64,000 nucleotides of DNA from Hyalangium versicolor (lineage in GTDB: Bacteria; Myxococcota; Myxococcia; Myxococcales; Myxococcaceae). A program made the position numbers and the translations under genes. Below the pieces are notes generated by a model. That model did no database searches and had not been told where the DNA came from. It worked only from the letters and a program-made list of their open reading frames with translations. Below, one piece after another: positions 42,685 to 52,350 of this stretch. Where the stretch lies: NCBI RefSeq assembly GCF_020103695.1, contig NZ_JAHXBF010000002.1:62001-126000 (forward strand). Reading direction: 5' to 3'. Numbering within the stretch: the first letter of the stretch is position 1; each line of letters starts with the position of its first letter.

Positions 42685-44580
42685 ATGCACTTTCCGGCCG
42701 AGGTGCGTGTGATGGGCGCGCACGTCGAGAGCCCGCGATCGCTGCGCATCTGGCCGCTGCCGCTGCTGGACAGGCTTCTCTCGGAGCGCCTGCGTGCCAG
42801 CCCACCCACGGAGCTCAACCGCTACCGCTTCATGACCGGGGTGTCGCTGTTCTTCGCGTTCTGCTGCCTGGTGTACCTGCTGGGCACGTCTTCCCGGCCG
42901 ATCCGCGTGGCCATGTGCATCTCCATGCTGGGCTACCTGGGCACGCTGGTCGTGCTGCGCCGGGCGCACTCCCCCCGGGGGCCCGCGTGGCTGCTGTGCC
43001 TGGTGCTGTTCCAGGCGCTCACGGCCACCGTCTTCCTGAGCGACTCGCCCATCCCCAGCCTGCATGCCGCGCACATGCTGCTGCCCGCGCTGGCGGTCTA
43101 CCTGCTGGGGGTTCGCGAGTCGTTCCTGCTGACCGCCCTGCTCATGATCGTCCTGGGGCTCGTCTATCCGCGCCACTACACGGCCACCGGCACGGGGCCC
43201 TTCTTCCTGAGCGAGGCGGAGTTCTGGCCGCTGCACACCCTGGCCGTCCTGTCCTTCCTGGGCGCATGGGGGCTGGGGGCGCTGCACAGCACCGTGGGGA
43301 TCGCGGCGAAGCAGCGGCTGGAGCAGACGCTGGAGGATCTGAGCCAGAGCGAGAACAAGCTGCTCAGCCTCATCGAGAGCACCGACGACCTGATCTGCTC
43401 GTTGGACCTGGAGGGCCGGCTGATCATCGCCAACAGCGCCCAGAAGCGGCTCTTCTTCCGGCGCCTGGGGAAGGAGCCCAGGGTGGGCGAGTACTTCTTC
43501 GCCCACTCCACCCCCGAGCGCCAACTGCTCTGGAAGCGGCGCTTCGCGCAGACCGCGTCGGGCCAGCCGCTGCGCTTCGAGGAGGAGTACCTCCTGCACG
43601 GAGAGCGGATCACGCTGGACATCTGCATCACCCCCATCCTCGACAAGGAGCGCCGCATCACGGGCATGACGCTCTTCTCGCGAGACATCAGCGCGCGCAA
43701 GGAGGCCGAGGCGCGCATGGGAGAGATGCACCGCACGCTGGTGGACGCCTCGCGGCAGGCGGGCATGGCGGAGATCGCCACGGGGGTGCTCCACAACGTG
43801 GGCAACACGCTCAACAGCGTGAACGTGTCCACCACGCTGCTGTCGGACCTGCTCAAGCGCTCCCGCGTCACCGGGTTGGTCAAGGCGACGCAACTGTTGC
43901 GCGAGCACGCCTCGGATCTCAGCACCTTCTTCTCCTCGGATCCGCAGGGCCGCAAGCTGCCGGAGTACCTGGTGGCCCTCTCCGAGAGCCTTGTCCAGGA
44001 GCGCGAGGCCATGAGCCAGGAAATCGTCTCGCTGACAGAGAGCGTGGACCACATCAAGTCCGTGGTGAGCATGCAACAAAAGCATGCGCGCACCGCGGGT
44101 GCCGTGGAGGAGCTCCAGGTGCCGCAGCTCATTGACGAAGCGCTGCGCCTGCATGCCCTCTCCTTTGAGCGCATGGGCATCCTGGTCGAGCGCGATTACG
44201 GTAATGTCCCTCCCGTGCTCATCGACCGGCACAAGCTGCTGCAGATCCTCATCAACCTGCTGAACAACGCGCGACATGCCCTGGTGGAGAGCCAGAGAGA
44301 GGAGAAGCGCTTGACCATCCGTGTCCGGTCCACTCCTGAGTCCCAGCGTCTGTTCATCGAGGTCGCCGACAACGGCACGGGGATCGCGCCGGAGCACATG
44401 GCGCGAATGTTCACTCAGGGCTTCACCACGAAAAAGACAGGCCACGGGTTCGGCCTGCATATCAGCGCTCTGGCTGCAACGGAGATGAGGGGACGGCTCA
44501 CCTGCTCCAGCGATGGAGCGGGACAGGGCGCCACCTTCATTCTGGAGCTTCCACTGGCAGTCGAGGAGGTCAGGTCGTGA
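42685..44580 (+). CDS. membrane PAS histidine kinase with HNVGN H-box
   Basis: A 631-residue kinase: about six to seven membrane segments (50-210), a PAS domain (about 225-350, LIESTDDLICSLDLEGRLIIANSA), then a non-standard H-box GVLHNVGNTLNSVNVS in place of HExxNP, a long helical region and a standard catalytic half with LINLLNNARHAL, DNGTGIAPE and TGHGFGLHISALAA. The HNVGN form is known in some cyanobacterial and myxobacterial kinases. The stop overlaps the GTG of copy 2 (GTGA), so kinase and receiver hybrid are co-translated. An ATG at 42715 is an alternative start. Confidence 0.88.
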   Translation: MHFPAEVRVMGAHVESPRSLRIWPLPLLDRLLSERLRASPPTELNRYRFMTGVSLFFAFCCLVYLLGTSSRPIRVAMCISMLGYLGTLVVLRRAHSPRGPAWLLCLVLFQALTATVFLSDSPIPSLHAAHMLLPALAVYLLGVRESFLLTALLMIVLGLVYPRHYTATGTGPFFLSEAEFWPLHTLAVLSFLGAWGLGALHSTVGIAAKQRLEQTLEDLSQSENKLLSLIESTDDLICSLDLEGRLIIANSAQKRLFFRRLGKEPRVGEYFFAHSTPERQLLWKRRFAQTASGQPLRFEEEYLLHGERITLDICITPILDKERRITGMTLFSRDISARKEAEARMGEMHRTLVDASRQAGMAEIATGVLHNVGNTLNSVNVSTTLLSDLLKRSRVTGLVKATQLLREHASDLSTFFSSDPQGRKLPEYLVALSESLVQEREAMSQEIVSLTESVDHIKSVVSMQQKHARTAGAVEELQVPQLIDEALRLHALSFERMGILVERDYGNVPPVLIDRHKLLQILINLLNNARHALVESQREEKRLTIRVRSTPESQRLFIEVADNGTGIAPEHMARMFTQGFTTKKTGHGFGLHISALAATEMRGRLTCSSDGAGQGATFILELPLAVEEVRS

Positions 44581-45893
44581 GCACCCCCGGTTCTCCCAAC
44601 CGTCGCATCCTGGTCGTCGACGACAACCGCACCATCCATCAGGATTTCCGGAAGATCCTCTCCCCACCCGTGGCCAATGACTCGTTGGACGCGATGGAGG
44701 CGGATCTCTTCGGTCACGCGGAGGCAACGACGCAGCTCCCCGGCTTCGAGGTGGACTCGGCATTCCAAGGGGAAGAGGCGCTGCAGATGGCGCGCACGGC
44801 CCGCCAGCAGGGCAAGCCCTACGCCCTGGCCTTCATCGACATCCGCATGCCTCCAGGCATCGATGGCGTCGAGACCACTTCCCGCATCTGGAAGGACGAC
44901 CCCGACATCCAGGTCGTCATCTGCTCGGCCTACGCCGACTACTCCTGGGAAGAGATGATGCTCAGGCTCGGCCTCTCCCAGCGCCTGCTCATCCTCCGCA
45001 AGCCCTTCGACGGCATCGAAGTGCGACAGCTGGCCTTCGCCCTCACCGAAAAGTGGGAACTGCTGCGCACCAACCGCCTCCACATGGAGGACCTCACTCG
45101 CGCCGTCGAGGAGCGCACCCACCAGCTCACCCTCGCCAACGCTCGCCTCGTCCAGTCACAACGCCTGGAAGCCCTTGGCCGGCTCTCCGCGGGCCTGGCT
45201 CACGAGATCAACAACCCACTGAGCTTCATCCTGGCCAACCTCGGCTACCTGCGCACCCAGTTGGAGGCCAACGGCTCGGGGCTGAGCACCGGTGACATCC
45301 AGGAGCTGCGTGAGGTGTGCGCCGAGAGCTACGAGGGCGCCGAACGCATCCGCCGCATCATCCAGAACATCAAGCTGTTCTCCCGCCTGGACGAGGCGCC
45401 TCGCACCCGCGTCAACGTCCACGAGGTGCTCGAGCACGCCCTGGGCGAGATCCGTTCGCTGCTGGCTCCCAACATCCACCTGGTGCGCGACTTCCAGAAC
45501 GTTCCGGCCGTCTACGCCAGCGAGAACGGCTTGCAGCAGGTCTTCTTCGGCCTGCTAGCCAATGCCGCTCAGGCGCTCACGGAGGCTCCTTCCCCTCCGA
45601 CGCTGCGCGTGGCCACGTGCGTGCAGGAGGACGGCCGGGTGGCGGTCGAGGTCCAGGACAACGGCAAGGGCATCGCGCCCGAGCACCTGGGCCGCGTCTT
45701 CGAGCCCTTCTTCACCACCAAGCGCGTCGGCACGAGCACAGGCCTGGGACTGAGCGTGTGCTACGGCATCGTCCTCGGCCTCGGGGGCGACATCACGGTC
45801 GATTCGATCCTGGGCAAGGGCGCCACCTTCCGCGTCCTGCTGCCCCAGGCCAACCTGGAACGCGCCACACCGGCTCCCGTCCACGGGCCGTGA
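44577..45893 (+). CDS. receiver-histidine kinase hybrid, copy 2
   Basis: A 438-residue paralogue of the protein at 41159 with the same architecture: receiver with acceptor Asp in AFIDIRMPPG, insert SPPVANDSLDAMEADLF, H-box GLAHEINNPL, DNGKGIAPE and GLGLSVCYGIV. Central parts are nearly identical; the insert and the segment around LTEAPSPPTLRVATCV differ, so the two may be tuned to different partners. It is translationally coupled to the PAS kinase. The stop is followed at once by a perfect hairpin. Confidence 0.92.
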   Translation: MSTPGSPNRRILVVDDNRTIHQDFRKILSPPVANDSLDAMEADLFGHAEATTQLPGFEVDSAFQGEEALQMARTARQQGKPYALAFIDIRMPPGIDGVETTSRIWKDDPDIQVVICSAYADYSWEEMMLRLGLSQRLLILRKPFDGIEVRQLAFALTEKWELLRTNRLHMEDLTRAVEERTHQLTLANARLVQSQRLEALGRLSAGLAHEINNPLSFILANLGYLRTQLEANGSGLSTGDIQELREVCAESYEGAERIRRIIQNIKLFSRLDEAPRTRVNVHEVLEHALGEIRSLLAPNIHLVRDFQNVPAVYASENGLQQVFFGLLANAAQALTEAPSPPTLRVATCVQEDGRVAVEVQDNGKGIAPEHLGRVFEPFFTTKRVGTSTGLGLSVCYGIVLGLGGDITVDSILGKGATFRVLLPQANLERATPAPVHGP

Positions 45894-45908
45894 GCGCCCG
45901 AGGGCGCT
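45893..45908. terminator. hairpin spanning two convergent stops
   Basis: AGCGCCC and GGGCGCT around GA form a perfect palindrome (45893-45908) between the stop of copy 2 and the stop of sufT. It could end both transcripts; no T-run. Confidence 0.4.
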
Positions 45909-46461
45909 ACATCCACCCGAGCTCGAGCCGCGCCACGTCCGACATGCGGCTCTGATCCCAGGGAGGCTCCCACACCAACTCGACGTGGGCCTCCTTCACG
46001 CCGGGGACGCTCGACACCTTGCGCCGCACGTCATCCACGAGCACCGGGCCCATGCCGCAGCCGGGCGCCGTCACCGTCATCTGGATGTCCACCCGTTGGC
46101 CGCCCTCGGGCAGCGGCGTGGCCTTGCACTCGTACACCAGGCCCAGCTCCACGATGTTCACGGGGATCTCCGGATCGTACACCGTGCGGAGCTGCTCCCA
46201 GACGCGCTGCTCGTCGAAGGAGCCGTCCGCGGGCTCTGACTCGGGAGCCTTGGGGGCTTCGGCATACTCGGGCCCCAGCGCGGCCGCGTCCTTGGCGTCG
46301 ATGCGCAGGAGCTGACCGGTCGACTCGGACTGCACGGTGACGTTGCCGCCCAGCGACTGCATGACGCGCAGGTCCGTGCCGGCCGGGATCATCACCCGAT
46401 CTCCGCTGGGAATCAGCGTTGCCTCGCACTCGCGCTCGATGACCACCAACCCACCTCGCAT
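45907..46461 (-). CDS. sufT: Fe-S assembly protein SufT (MIP18/DUF59)
   Basis: A 184-residue protein. The N-terminal domain (IERECEATLIPSGDRVMIPAG ... LRVMQSLGGNVTVQ) is the specific SufT extension. A MIP18/DUF59 domain follows with DPEIPVNIVELGLVYE and the conserved Cys in TVTAPGCGMGPVL. It helps mature or target Fe-S clusters made by SufBCD. The ATG at 46461 has GGAGG five bases ahead; longer readings enter the sufU 3' end. Last gene of the operon. Confidence 0.93.
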   Translation of the reverse strand: MRGGLVVIERECEATLIPSGDRVMIPAGTDLRVMQSLGGNVTVQSESTGQLLRIDAKDAAALGPEYAEAPKAPESEPADGSFDEQRVWEQLRTVYDPEIPVNIVELGLVYECKATPLPEGGQRVDIQMTVTAPGCGMGPVLVDDVRRKVSSVPGVKEAHVELVWEPPWDQSRMSDVARLELGWM

Positions 46462-46471
46462 TACGCCCTCC

Positions 46472-46924
46472 CTACTCCGTCGAGATCGACTCCGCCTCAC
46501 CGCGGAGCGCCGCGCGCAGGGTGTGCCAGGCGAGGCTCGCGCACTTCACTCGCGCCGGGAACTCACTCACTCCAGACAGGACGGCCAGCTTGCCGAGCGC
46601 CTCGGTGTCCACGTCGGCCGGTCCCTCGGTCACCAGCTTGTGCACCTGCTCGAAGAGCTTCTCGGCCTCCTCGCGCGTCCGGTCCTTGACCGCGCCCGTC
46701 ATCAGCGACGCGGACGCACGAGAGATGGCACAACCCTGGCCCTGGAAGCCGACGTCGCGAATGACGCCGCCCTCGACCTTCAGGGTGACGGTGAGCTGGT
46801 CACCACAGAGGGGGTTGTGGCCCTGGGCTCGGGCGTTGGCGCCCTCCACCTCGCGGAAGTTGCGCGGGCGCTTGCCGTGGTCCAGCACCACCTCTTGATA
46901 GAGATCCTGCAGATCCGAGCTCAT
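46472..46924 (-). CDS. sufU: Fe-S assembly sulfurtransferase SufU
   Basis: A 150-residue IscU-like zinc protein that accepts persulfide sulfur from SufS. Ligands are conserved: Cys and Asp in NPLCGDQLTV, Cys in GQGCAISRASASLM and Cys in RVKCASLAWHTL. The insertion between the second and third cysteines marks SufU rather than IscU. The ATG at 46924 overlaps the sufS stop as ATGA. It replaces SufE in this operon. Confidence 0.94.
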   Translation of the reverse strand: MSSDLQDLYQEVVLDHGKRPRNFREVEGANARAQGHNPLCGDQLTVTLKVEGGVIRDVGFQGQGCAISRASASLMTGAVKDRTREEAEKLFEQVHKLVTEGPADVDTEALGKLAVLSGVSEFPARVKCASLAWHTLRAALRGEAESISTE

Positions 46925-48150
46925 CCGAACACCTCCCGCACCTTGTGGAGCCCGCGTACCAGCGCGTCCACGTCCTCCCGCGTGTTGTAGAGCGCCATCG
47001 AGGCGCGCACGGTGGCGGCCACGCCGAAGCACTGCATGAGCGGCTGAGCGCAGTGGTGCCCCGTGCGAACGGCCACGCCCTCGCGATCCAGGATGGTGCC
47101 GATGTCGTGCGGATGGATGTCCTCCATCACGAAGGACACCACGCCGGAGCGCTCGCGGCCGTGCCCGAGGATCCGGATGCTAGGGACGCGTCCCAGGGCT
47201 TCCTCGGTGTAGGCCAGCAGTTCCTTGTCATGCGCGGCGATGGCATCCATGCCCACGCGCTCCAGGTAGTCGATGGCCGCGCCGAGCCCCACCGCGCCCG
47301 CCACATCGGGCGTGCCCGCCTCGAAGCGATGCGGCACGCGGTTGTAGATGGTCTTCTCCATCGTCACGGAGAGGATCATGTCCCCGCCGCCCTGGTAGGG
47401 AGGCATGGACTCCAGGCGCTCCTTCTTGCCGTAGAGGACTCCGATGCCCATGGGGCCGAAGAGCTTGTGGCCGGAGAAGGCGTAGAAGTCGCAGTCCAGG
47501 TCCACCACGTCGACCGCGAAGTGCGTCACCGCCTGCGCACCGTCCACGAGCACGGGGATGCCCTTGGCGTGGGCCCGTCGGATGAGTTCCTTCACCGGCA
47601 CCACGGTGCCCAGCGCGTTGGAGACATGCGTCAGCGCGAGGATGCGGGTGCGCGGGGTGAGGAACTCGTCCAGCCGGTCCAGGGCCAGATCTCCGTCCGA
47701 ATTCACCGGGATGTGCTTGAGCGTGGCGCCCTGCTGTTCGCACAGCATCTGCCAGGGGACGATGTTGGCGTGGTGCTCCAGGCCGGTGATGAGCACCTCG
47801 TCGCCGGGGCCCACGTTCTTGCGGCCGAAGGTCTGCGCCACCAGGTTGATGGCCTCGGTGGTGCCACGGACGAAGACAATCTCATTCGCGTCCTTCGCAT
47901 GAAGGAACCGGGCCACCTTCTGCCGCGCGGCCTCGAAGGCAATCGTGGAGCGCTCGGAGAGGGCGTGCACACCGCGGTGCACGTTGGCGTTGTCGTGCGT
48001 GTAGAAGTGCGTGATGGCGTCGATGACAGCCTGCGGCTTCTGCGCGGAGGCGGCGCTGTCCAGGTACACCAGCGGACGGCCCCGCACCTCCTGATGGAGG
48101 ATGGGGAAGTCGGAGCGCACCTTCGCCACGTCGAGTCCTGGCCCGCTCAT
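46921..48150 (-). CDS. sufS: cysteine desulfurase SufS (group II)
   Basis: A 409-residue PLP enzyme that takes sulfur from cysteine to SufU. PLP Lys lies in FSGHKLFGPMGIG; the persulfide Cys is in RTGHHCAQPLM, the short-loop form of group II. YLDSAASAQKP and VLITGLEHHANIVPWQ are family standard. It overlaps sufD (ATGA, 48147-48150) and sufU. Confidence 0.95.
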   Translation of the reverse strand: MSGPGLDVAKVRSDFPILHQEVRGRPLVYLDSAASAQKPQAVIDAITHFYTHDNANVHRGVHALSERSTIAFEAARQKVARFLHAKDANEIVFVRGTTEAINLVAQTFGRKNVGPGDEVLITGLEHHANIVPWQMLCEQQGATLKHIPVNSDGDLALDRLDEFLTPRTRILALTHVSNALGTVVPVKELIRRAHAKGIPVLVDGAQAVTHFAVDVVDLDCDFYAFSGHKLFGPMGIGVLYGKKERLESMPPYQGGGDMILSVTMEKTIYNRVPHRFEAGTPDVAGAVGLGAAIDYLERVGMDAIAAHDKELLAYTEEALGRVPSIRILGHGRERSGVVSFVMEDIHPHDIGTILDREGVAVRTGHHCAQPLMQCFGVAATVRASMALYNTREDVDALVRGLHKVREVFG

Positions 48151-49475
48151 GCCACCACCTCCCGCCAGGCCCCGCCCGGCAATCGTGCTGACAGCAACTG
48201 CTCCACCCGGGCCCGGAGGGGCTCCAGGGTCACCGCGCCCACCACCTCGCTGGCGAAGGCGTAGGTGAGCAGCCGCTCCGCCTCGGCCTTGGGGATGCCT
48301 CGGGCGCGCAGGTAGAAGAGGGACTGCTCATCCAGCCGGCCCACCGCCGCGCCGTGGGCGCACTTCACGTCATCCGCGAGGATCTCCAGCTGCGGGCGCG
48401 TGTCCACGAGCGCCTCCTCCGAGAGCAGGAGGTTGCGATTGGTCTGGCTCGCGTCCGTGCGCTGCGCGTCCTGGCGCACCAGCACGCGTCCGTGGAAGGT
48501 GCCGCGCGAGCGGCCATCGAGTACTCCTTTATAGAGCTCGCGGCTCGTGCACCGGGGCACGGCGTGATCCAGGTCCGTGCGGTTGTCCAGGTGCTGCGTG
48601 CCTCGGCCCACGTAGAGGCCGTTGAGCACGCACTCGCCGCCCTCGCCCGCGAACACGGAGCTCACCTCGTTGCGAGCCAGCGCTCCGCCCAGCGAGAAGG
48701 CATGCGAGGCCAGCCGGCTGTCCCGAGCCTGCTCGGCGTGGAGGCTCGCGACGTGGAAGGCCGCATCCGGCTCGGCCTGGAGCTTGTAGTGATGCAGCCG
48801 CGCGTTCTCGCCGAGCACTACCTCTGTCACCGCGTTGGTGAACGAAGTGCCGCCCTCGGCTCCGGCGTACACCTCCACCAACGAGGCCTCGCTGTTCGCA
48901 CCCGCCACCACCACCACGCGGGGGCTGGAGAGCACCGGCGCCGTACTCGCGCCAGAAGACAGGAAGACGAGCTGCACGGGGCTGGGAGCCACGGCACCCG
49001 GCCGGATCTGCACGAAAGCCCCTTCCTCCAGGAGCGCCAGGTTGAGCGCGACGAAGGGGTGCACATCCGCACGGGCCCGACGGCCGAGCACGGGCTCCAG
49101 CACCTCGGCATCCTCACGCAGGGCCTGGCGAAGAGGCTTCACCGTCACTCCGGCGAACAACCCCTCCAGCGAGGACAGCTCGGACGAGAGCCGGCCATCC
49201 ACGAAGACGAGCCGAGGCCCTGGCAGGGCGAGCTGCTCCACCCGAGCCCTGAGCTCCACCTTCGGGCCCTCGCCCACGAGGGCGAAGGGGCGCGAGACGA
49301 TGGGCGCCACATCCGTGTACTTCCAGTCCTCGTTCCGAGCAGTGGGAAAGCCCTGGCGAGACAGCTGCGCCAGCCCCTGCTCTCGGAGCGTCCTCAGCCA
49401 CAGCGGAGCGCTGGCCGCCTGCTCTGCCTGGAAGCGCTGAGCCACATCGAGGTAGTGCTGAAGCCCTCCACTCAC
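48147..49475 (-). CDS. sufD: Fe-S scaffold subunit SufD
   Basis: A 442-residue beta-helix protein of the SufBCD scaffold. It has ARNEDWKYTDV near the start, DLDHAVPRCTSRELYKGVLDG, DDVKCAHGAAVGRLDEQSLFYL and AERLLTYAFASEVV, all SufD signatures. GTG 49475 forms a GTGA overlap with the sufC stop. It pairs with SufB around a nascent cluster. Confidence 0.95.
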   Translation of the reverse strand: MSGGLQHYLDVAQRFQAEQAASAPLWLRTLREQGLAQLSRQGFPTARNEDWKYTDVAPIVSRPFALVGEGPKVELRARVEQLALPGPRLVFVDGRLSSELSSLEGLFAGVTVKPLRQALREDAEVLEPVLGRRARADVHPFVALNLALLEEGAFVQIRPGAVAPSPVQLVFLSSGASTAPVLSSPRVVVVAGANSEASLVEVYAGAEGGTSFTNAVTEVVLGENARLHHYKLQAEPDAAFHVASLHAEQARDSRLASHAFSLGGALARNEVSSVFAGEGGECVLNGLYVGRGTQHLDNRTDLDHAVPRCTSRELYKGVLDGRSRGTFHGRVLVRQDAQRTDASQTNRNLLLSEEALVDTRPQLEILADDVKCAHGAAVGRLDEQSLFYLRARGIPKAEAERLLTYAFASEVVGAVTLEPLRARVEQLLSARLPGGAWREVVA

Positions 49476-50248
49476 GGGCGAGCCTCCCGCCCGGCATTGG
49501 GAGTCAACCGCTCCACCCACGCGTAGCCCTTCTTCTCCAGCTCGAGCGCCAGGTCCTTGTCGCCGGACATGACGATGCGCCCGGCGGCCATCACGTGCAC
49601 CTTGTCCGGGACGATGTAGTCCAGCAGCCGCTGGTAGTGGGTGATGACGAGCATGCCCCGGTCCTTCGAGCGCAGAGCGTTCACGCCGCCGGCGACGATG
49701 CGCAGCGCGTCGATATCCAGGCCCGAGTCGGTCTCATCGAGGATGGCCAGGCGAGGCTGGAGCACCGCCATCTGGAATACCTCGTTGCGCTTCTTCTCGC
49801 CGCCGGAGAAGCCCTCGTTGACGGAGCGGTTGAGGAAGCCCTGGTCCATCTGGACCAGCTTCATCCGCTCCTTGGCGAGCGAGAGGAAGTCCATGGCGTC
49901 GAGTTCCTCCAGCCCCTGGGAGCGCCGCTGCGCATTGAGCGCGGTGCGCAGGAAGTGGAGGTTGCCCACGCCGGGGATCTCCACCGGATACTGGAAGGCG
50001 AGGAACACGCCAGCGGTGGCGCGCTGCTCGGGCGAGAGGCCCAGCAGGTCCTTCCCGTCGAAGAGTACCTCGCCCTCGGTGACCTTGTACGTCTCGCGGC
50101 CCGCGAGCACCTGCGAGAGCGTGCTCTTGCCCGAACCGTTGGGGCCCATGATGGCGTGGACCTCGCCGGGCTGGATCTCCAGATCGATGCCCTTGAGGAT
50201 CTGCTTGTCTCCAATCCGTGCGTGGAGGTTCCGGACGCTCAGCAGCAT
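49472..50248 (-). CDS. sufC: ATPase SufC of the SufBCD complex
   Basis: A 258-residue ABC-type ATPase: Walker A GPNGSGKST, signature GFSGGEKKRNEVFQMA, Walker B LAILDETDSGLDIDAL and switch His in LVITHYQRLLDYI, all SufC-specific in wording. It drives conformational change of SufB-SufD during cluster assembly. ATG 50248 lies two bases after the sufB stop; longer readings overlap sufB. Confidence 0.96.
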   Translation of the reverse strand: MLLSVRNLHARIGDKQILKGIDLEIQPGEVHAIMGPNGSGKSTLSQVLAGRETYKVTEGEVLFDGKDLLGLSPEQRATAGVFLAFQYPVEIPGVGNLHFLRTALNAQRRSQGLEELDAMDFLSLAKERMKLVQMDQGFLNRSVNEGFSGGEKKRNEVFQMAVLQPRLAILDETDSGLDIDALRIVAGGVNALRSKDRGMLVITHYQRLLDYIVPDKVHVMAAGRIVMSGDKDLALELEKKGYAWVERLTPNAGREARP

Positions 50249-50250
50249 GA

Positions 50251-51683
<1,433 letters not shown>

Positions 51684-51687
<4 letters not shown>

Positions 51688-52166
51688 GAAGAGAGCCCTC
51701 CAGTGGTGACCGGGCGAGCGGGCACGTTCAGCCCGACGAGTCGCTCGACGCGCGGGGTGGGGGCGCACAGGTCCGCCAACGTCAGCCGGCCGAGCGCGTC
51801 CTGGATGGCCTGGTTGATGACGCGCCAGTGGCCCCGGACGCGGCACACGGACTCCAGCTCACAGGCCGGCTCAGTGCCGGTGTGCTGGACACATTCGGTG
51901 ATGGCCACGGGCCCTTCCAGGGCAGTGATGATCTGCGTGAGCGGGAGGGAGGCGGCGGGCCGGGCCAGCCCATAGCCGCCCGTGGCGCCTCGGTGCGACA
52001 CCAGCACGCCGGCGCTCTGCAGCCCTTTGAGCACCTTGCTCACCGAGGGCAGGGGCACCCGTGTGGCCTCCGCCAACTCGCGGGCCGTGCGCGTGGTGCC
52101 CTCGTCCCGAGCCAGCTCGGTCAACAGCACGAGGCCGTAGTCGGTCATCTTGCTCATCCGGAACAT
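51684..52166 (-). CDS. Rrf2-family SUF regulator
   Basis: A 160-residue winged-helix regulator of the Rrf2 family: [14 protein letters not shown], helix-turn-helix [24 protein letters not shown], wing [11 protein letters not shown] and three cysteines ([18 protein letters not shown]) that should hold an Fe-S cluster. Such proteins (IscR/SufR-like) repress their operon when holding a cluster. It is the first gene of the sufBCDSUT operon. Starts at 52166 or 52154 (MSKMTDYG) are both possible. Confidence 0.93.
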
Positions 52167-52226
52167 CCGGTGTCTTCTCCTGTGCGCGAGGCACTCCGCA
52201 GACTGCGGCGCCTCCTTACTTAAACC

Positions 52227-52241
52227 GTACCAAATCGGTCC
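52227..52241 (-). promoter_or_regulatory. candidate Rrf2 operator of the SUF operon
   Basis: GTACCAAATCGGTCC is a 5-5-5 inverted repeat with one mismatch (GGACC and GGTAC on the minus strand), in an AT-rich stretch 61 bases before the regulator ATG. It is typical in size and place of an Rrf2/IscR site. The promoter boxes themselves are not clear. Confidence 0.45.
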
Positions 52242-52350
52242 ACATTAAAATCAAGGGAACGTCGCTGGTCCGGTGGAGGGGTGGGCGAGGGGGTTGGATG
52301 TTGAAGCCGTTGGGGGGACGTGTGAAGAGGGGGAGCCCTCTGGAGGAAGC

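Larger units (their letters stand above)
41159..45893 (+). repeat. direct duplication of receiver-kinase genes around a PAS kinase
   Basis: Genes 41159-42475 and 44577-45893 are direct repeats. In the segment 41400-41780 versus 44810-45190 only about 11 bases differ by eye, all synonymous. The receiver start and the stretch before the G-box are clearly diverged. Ribosome-site leaders are also shared (GAGGAGGTCA, A or G, GTCGTGAGCAC). Confidence 0.85.

Noticed and set aside
52214..52260. Sigma-70 boxes for the SUF operon (TTGATT and nearby TAAGTA)
   Set aside because: Spacing and -10 match are poor whichever pair is chosen, so only the operator-like repeat is reported.
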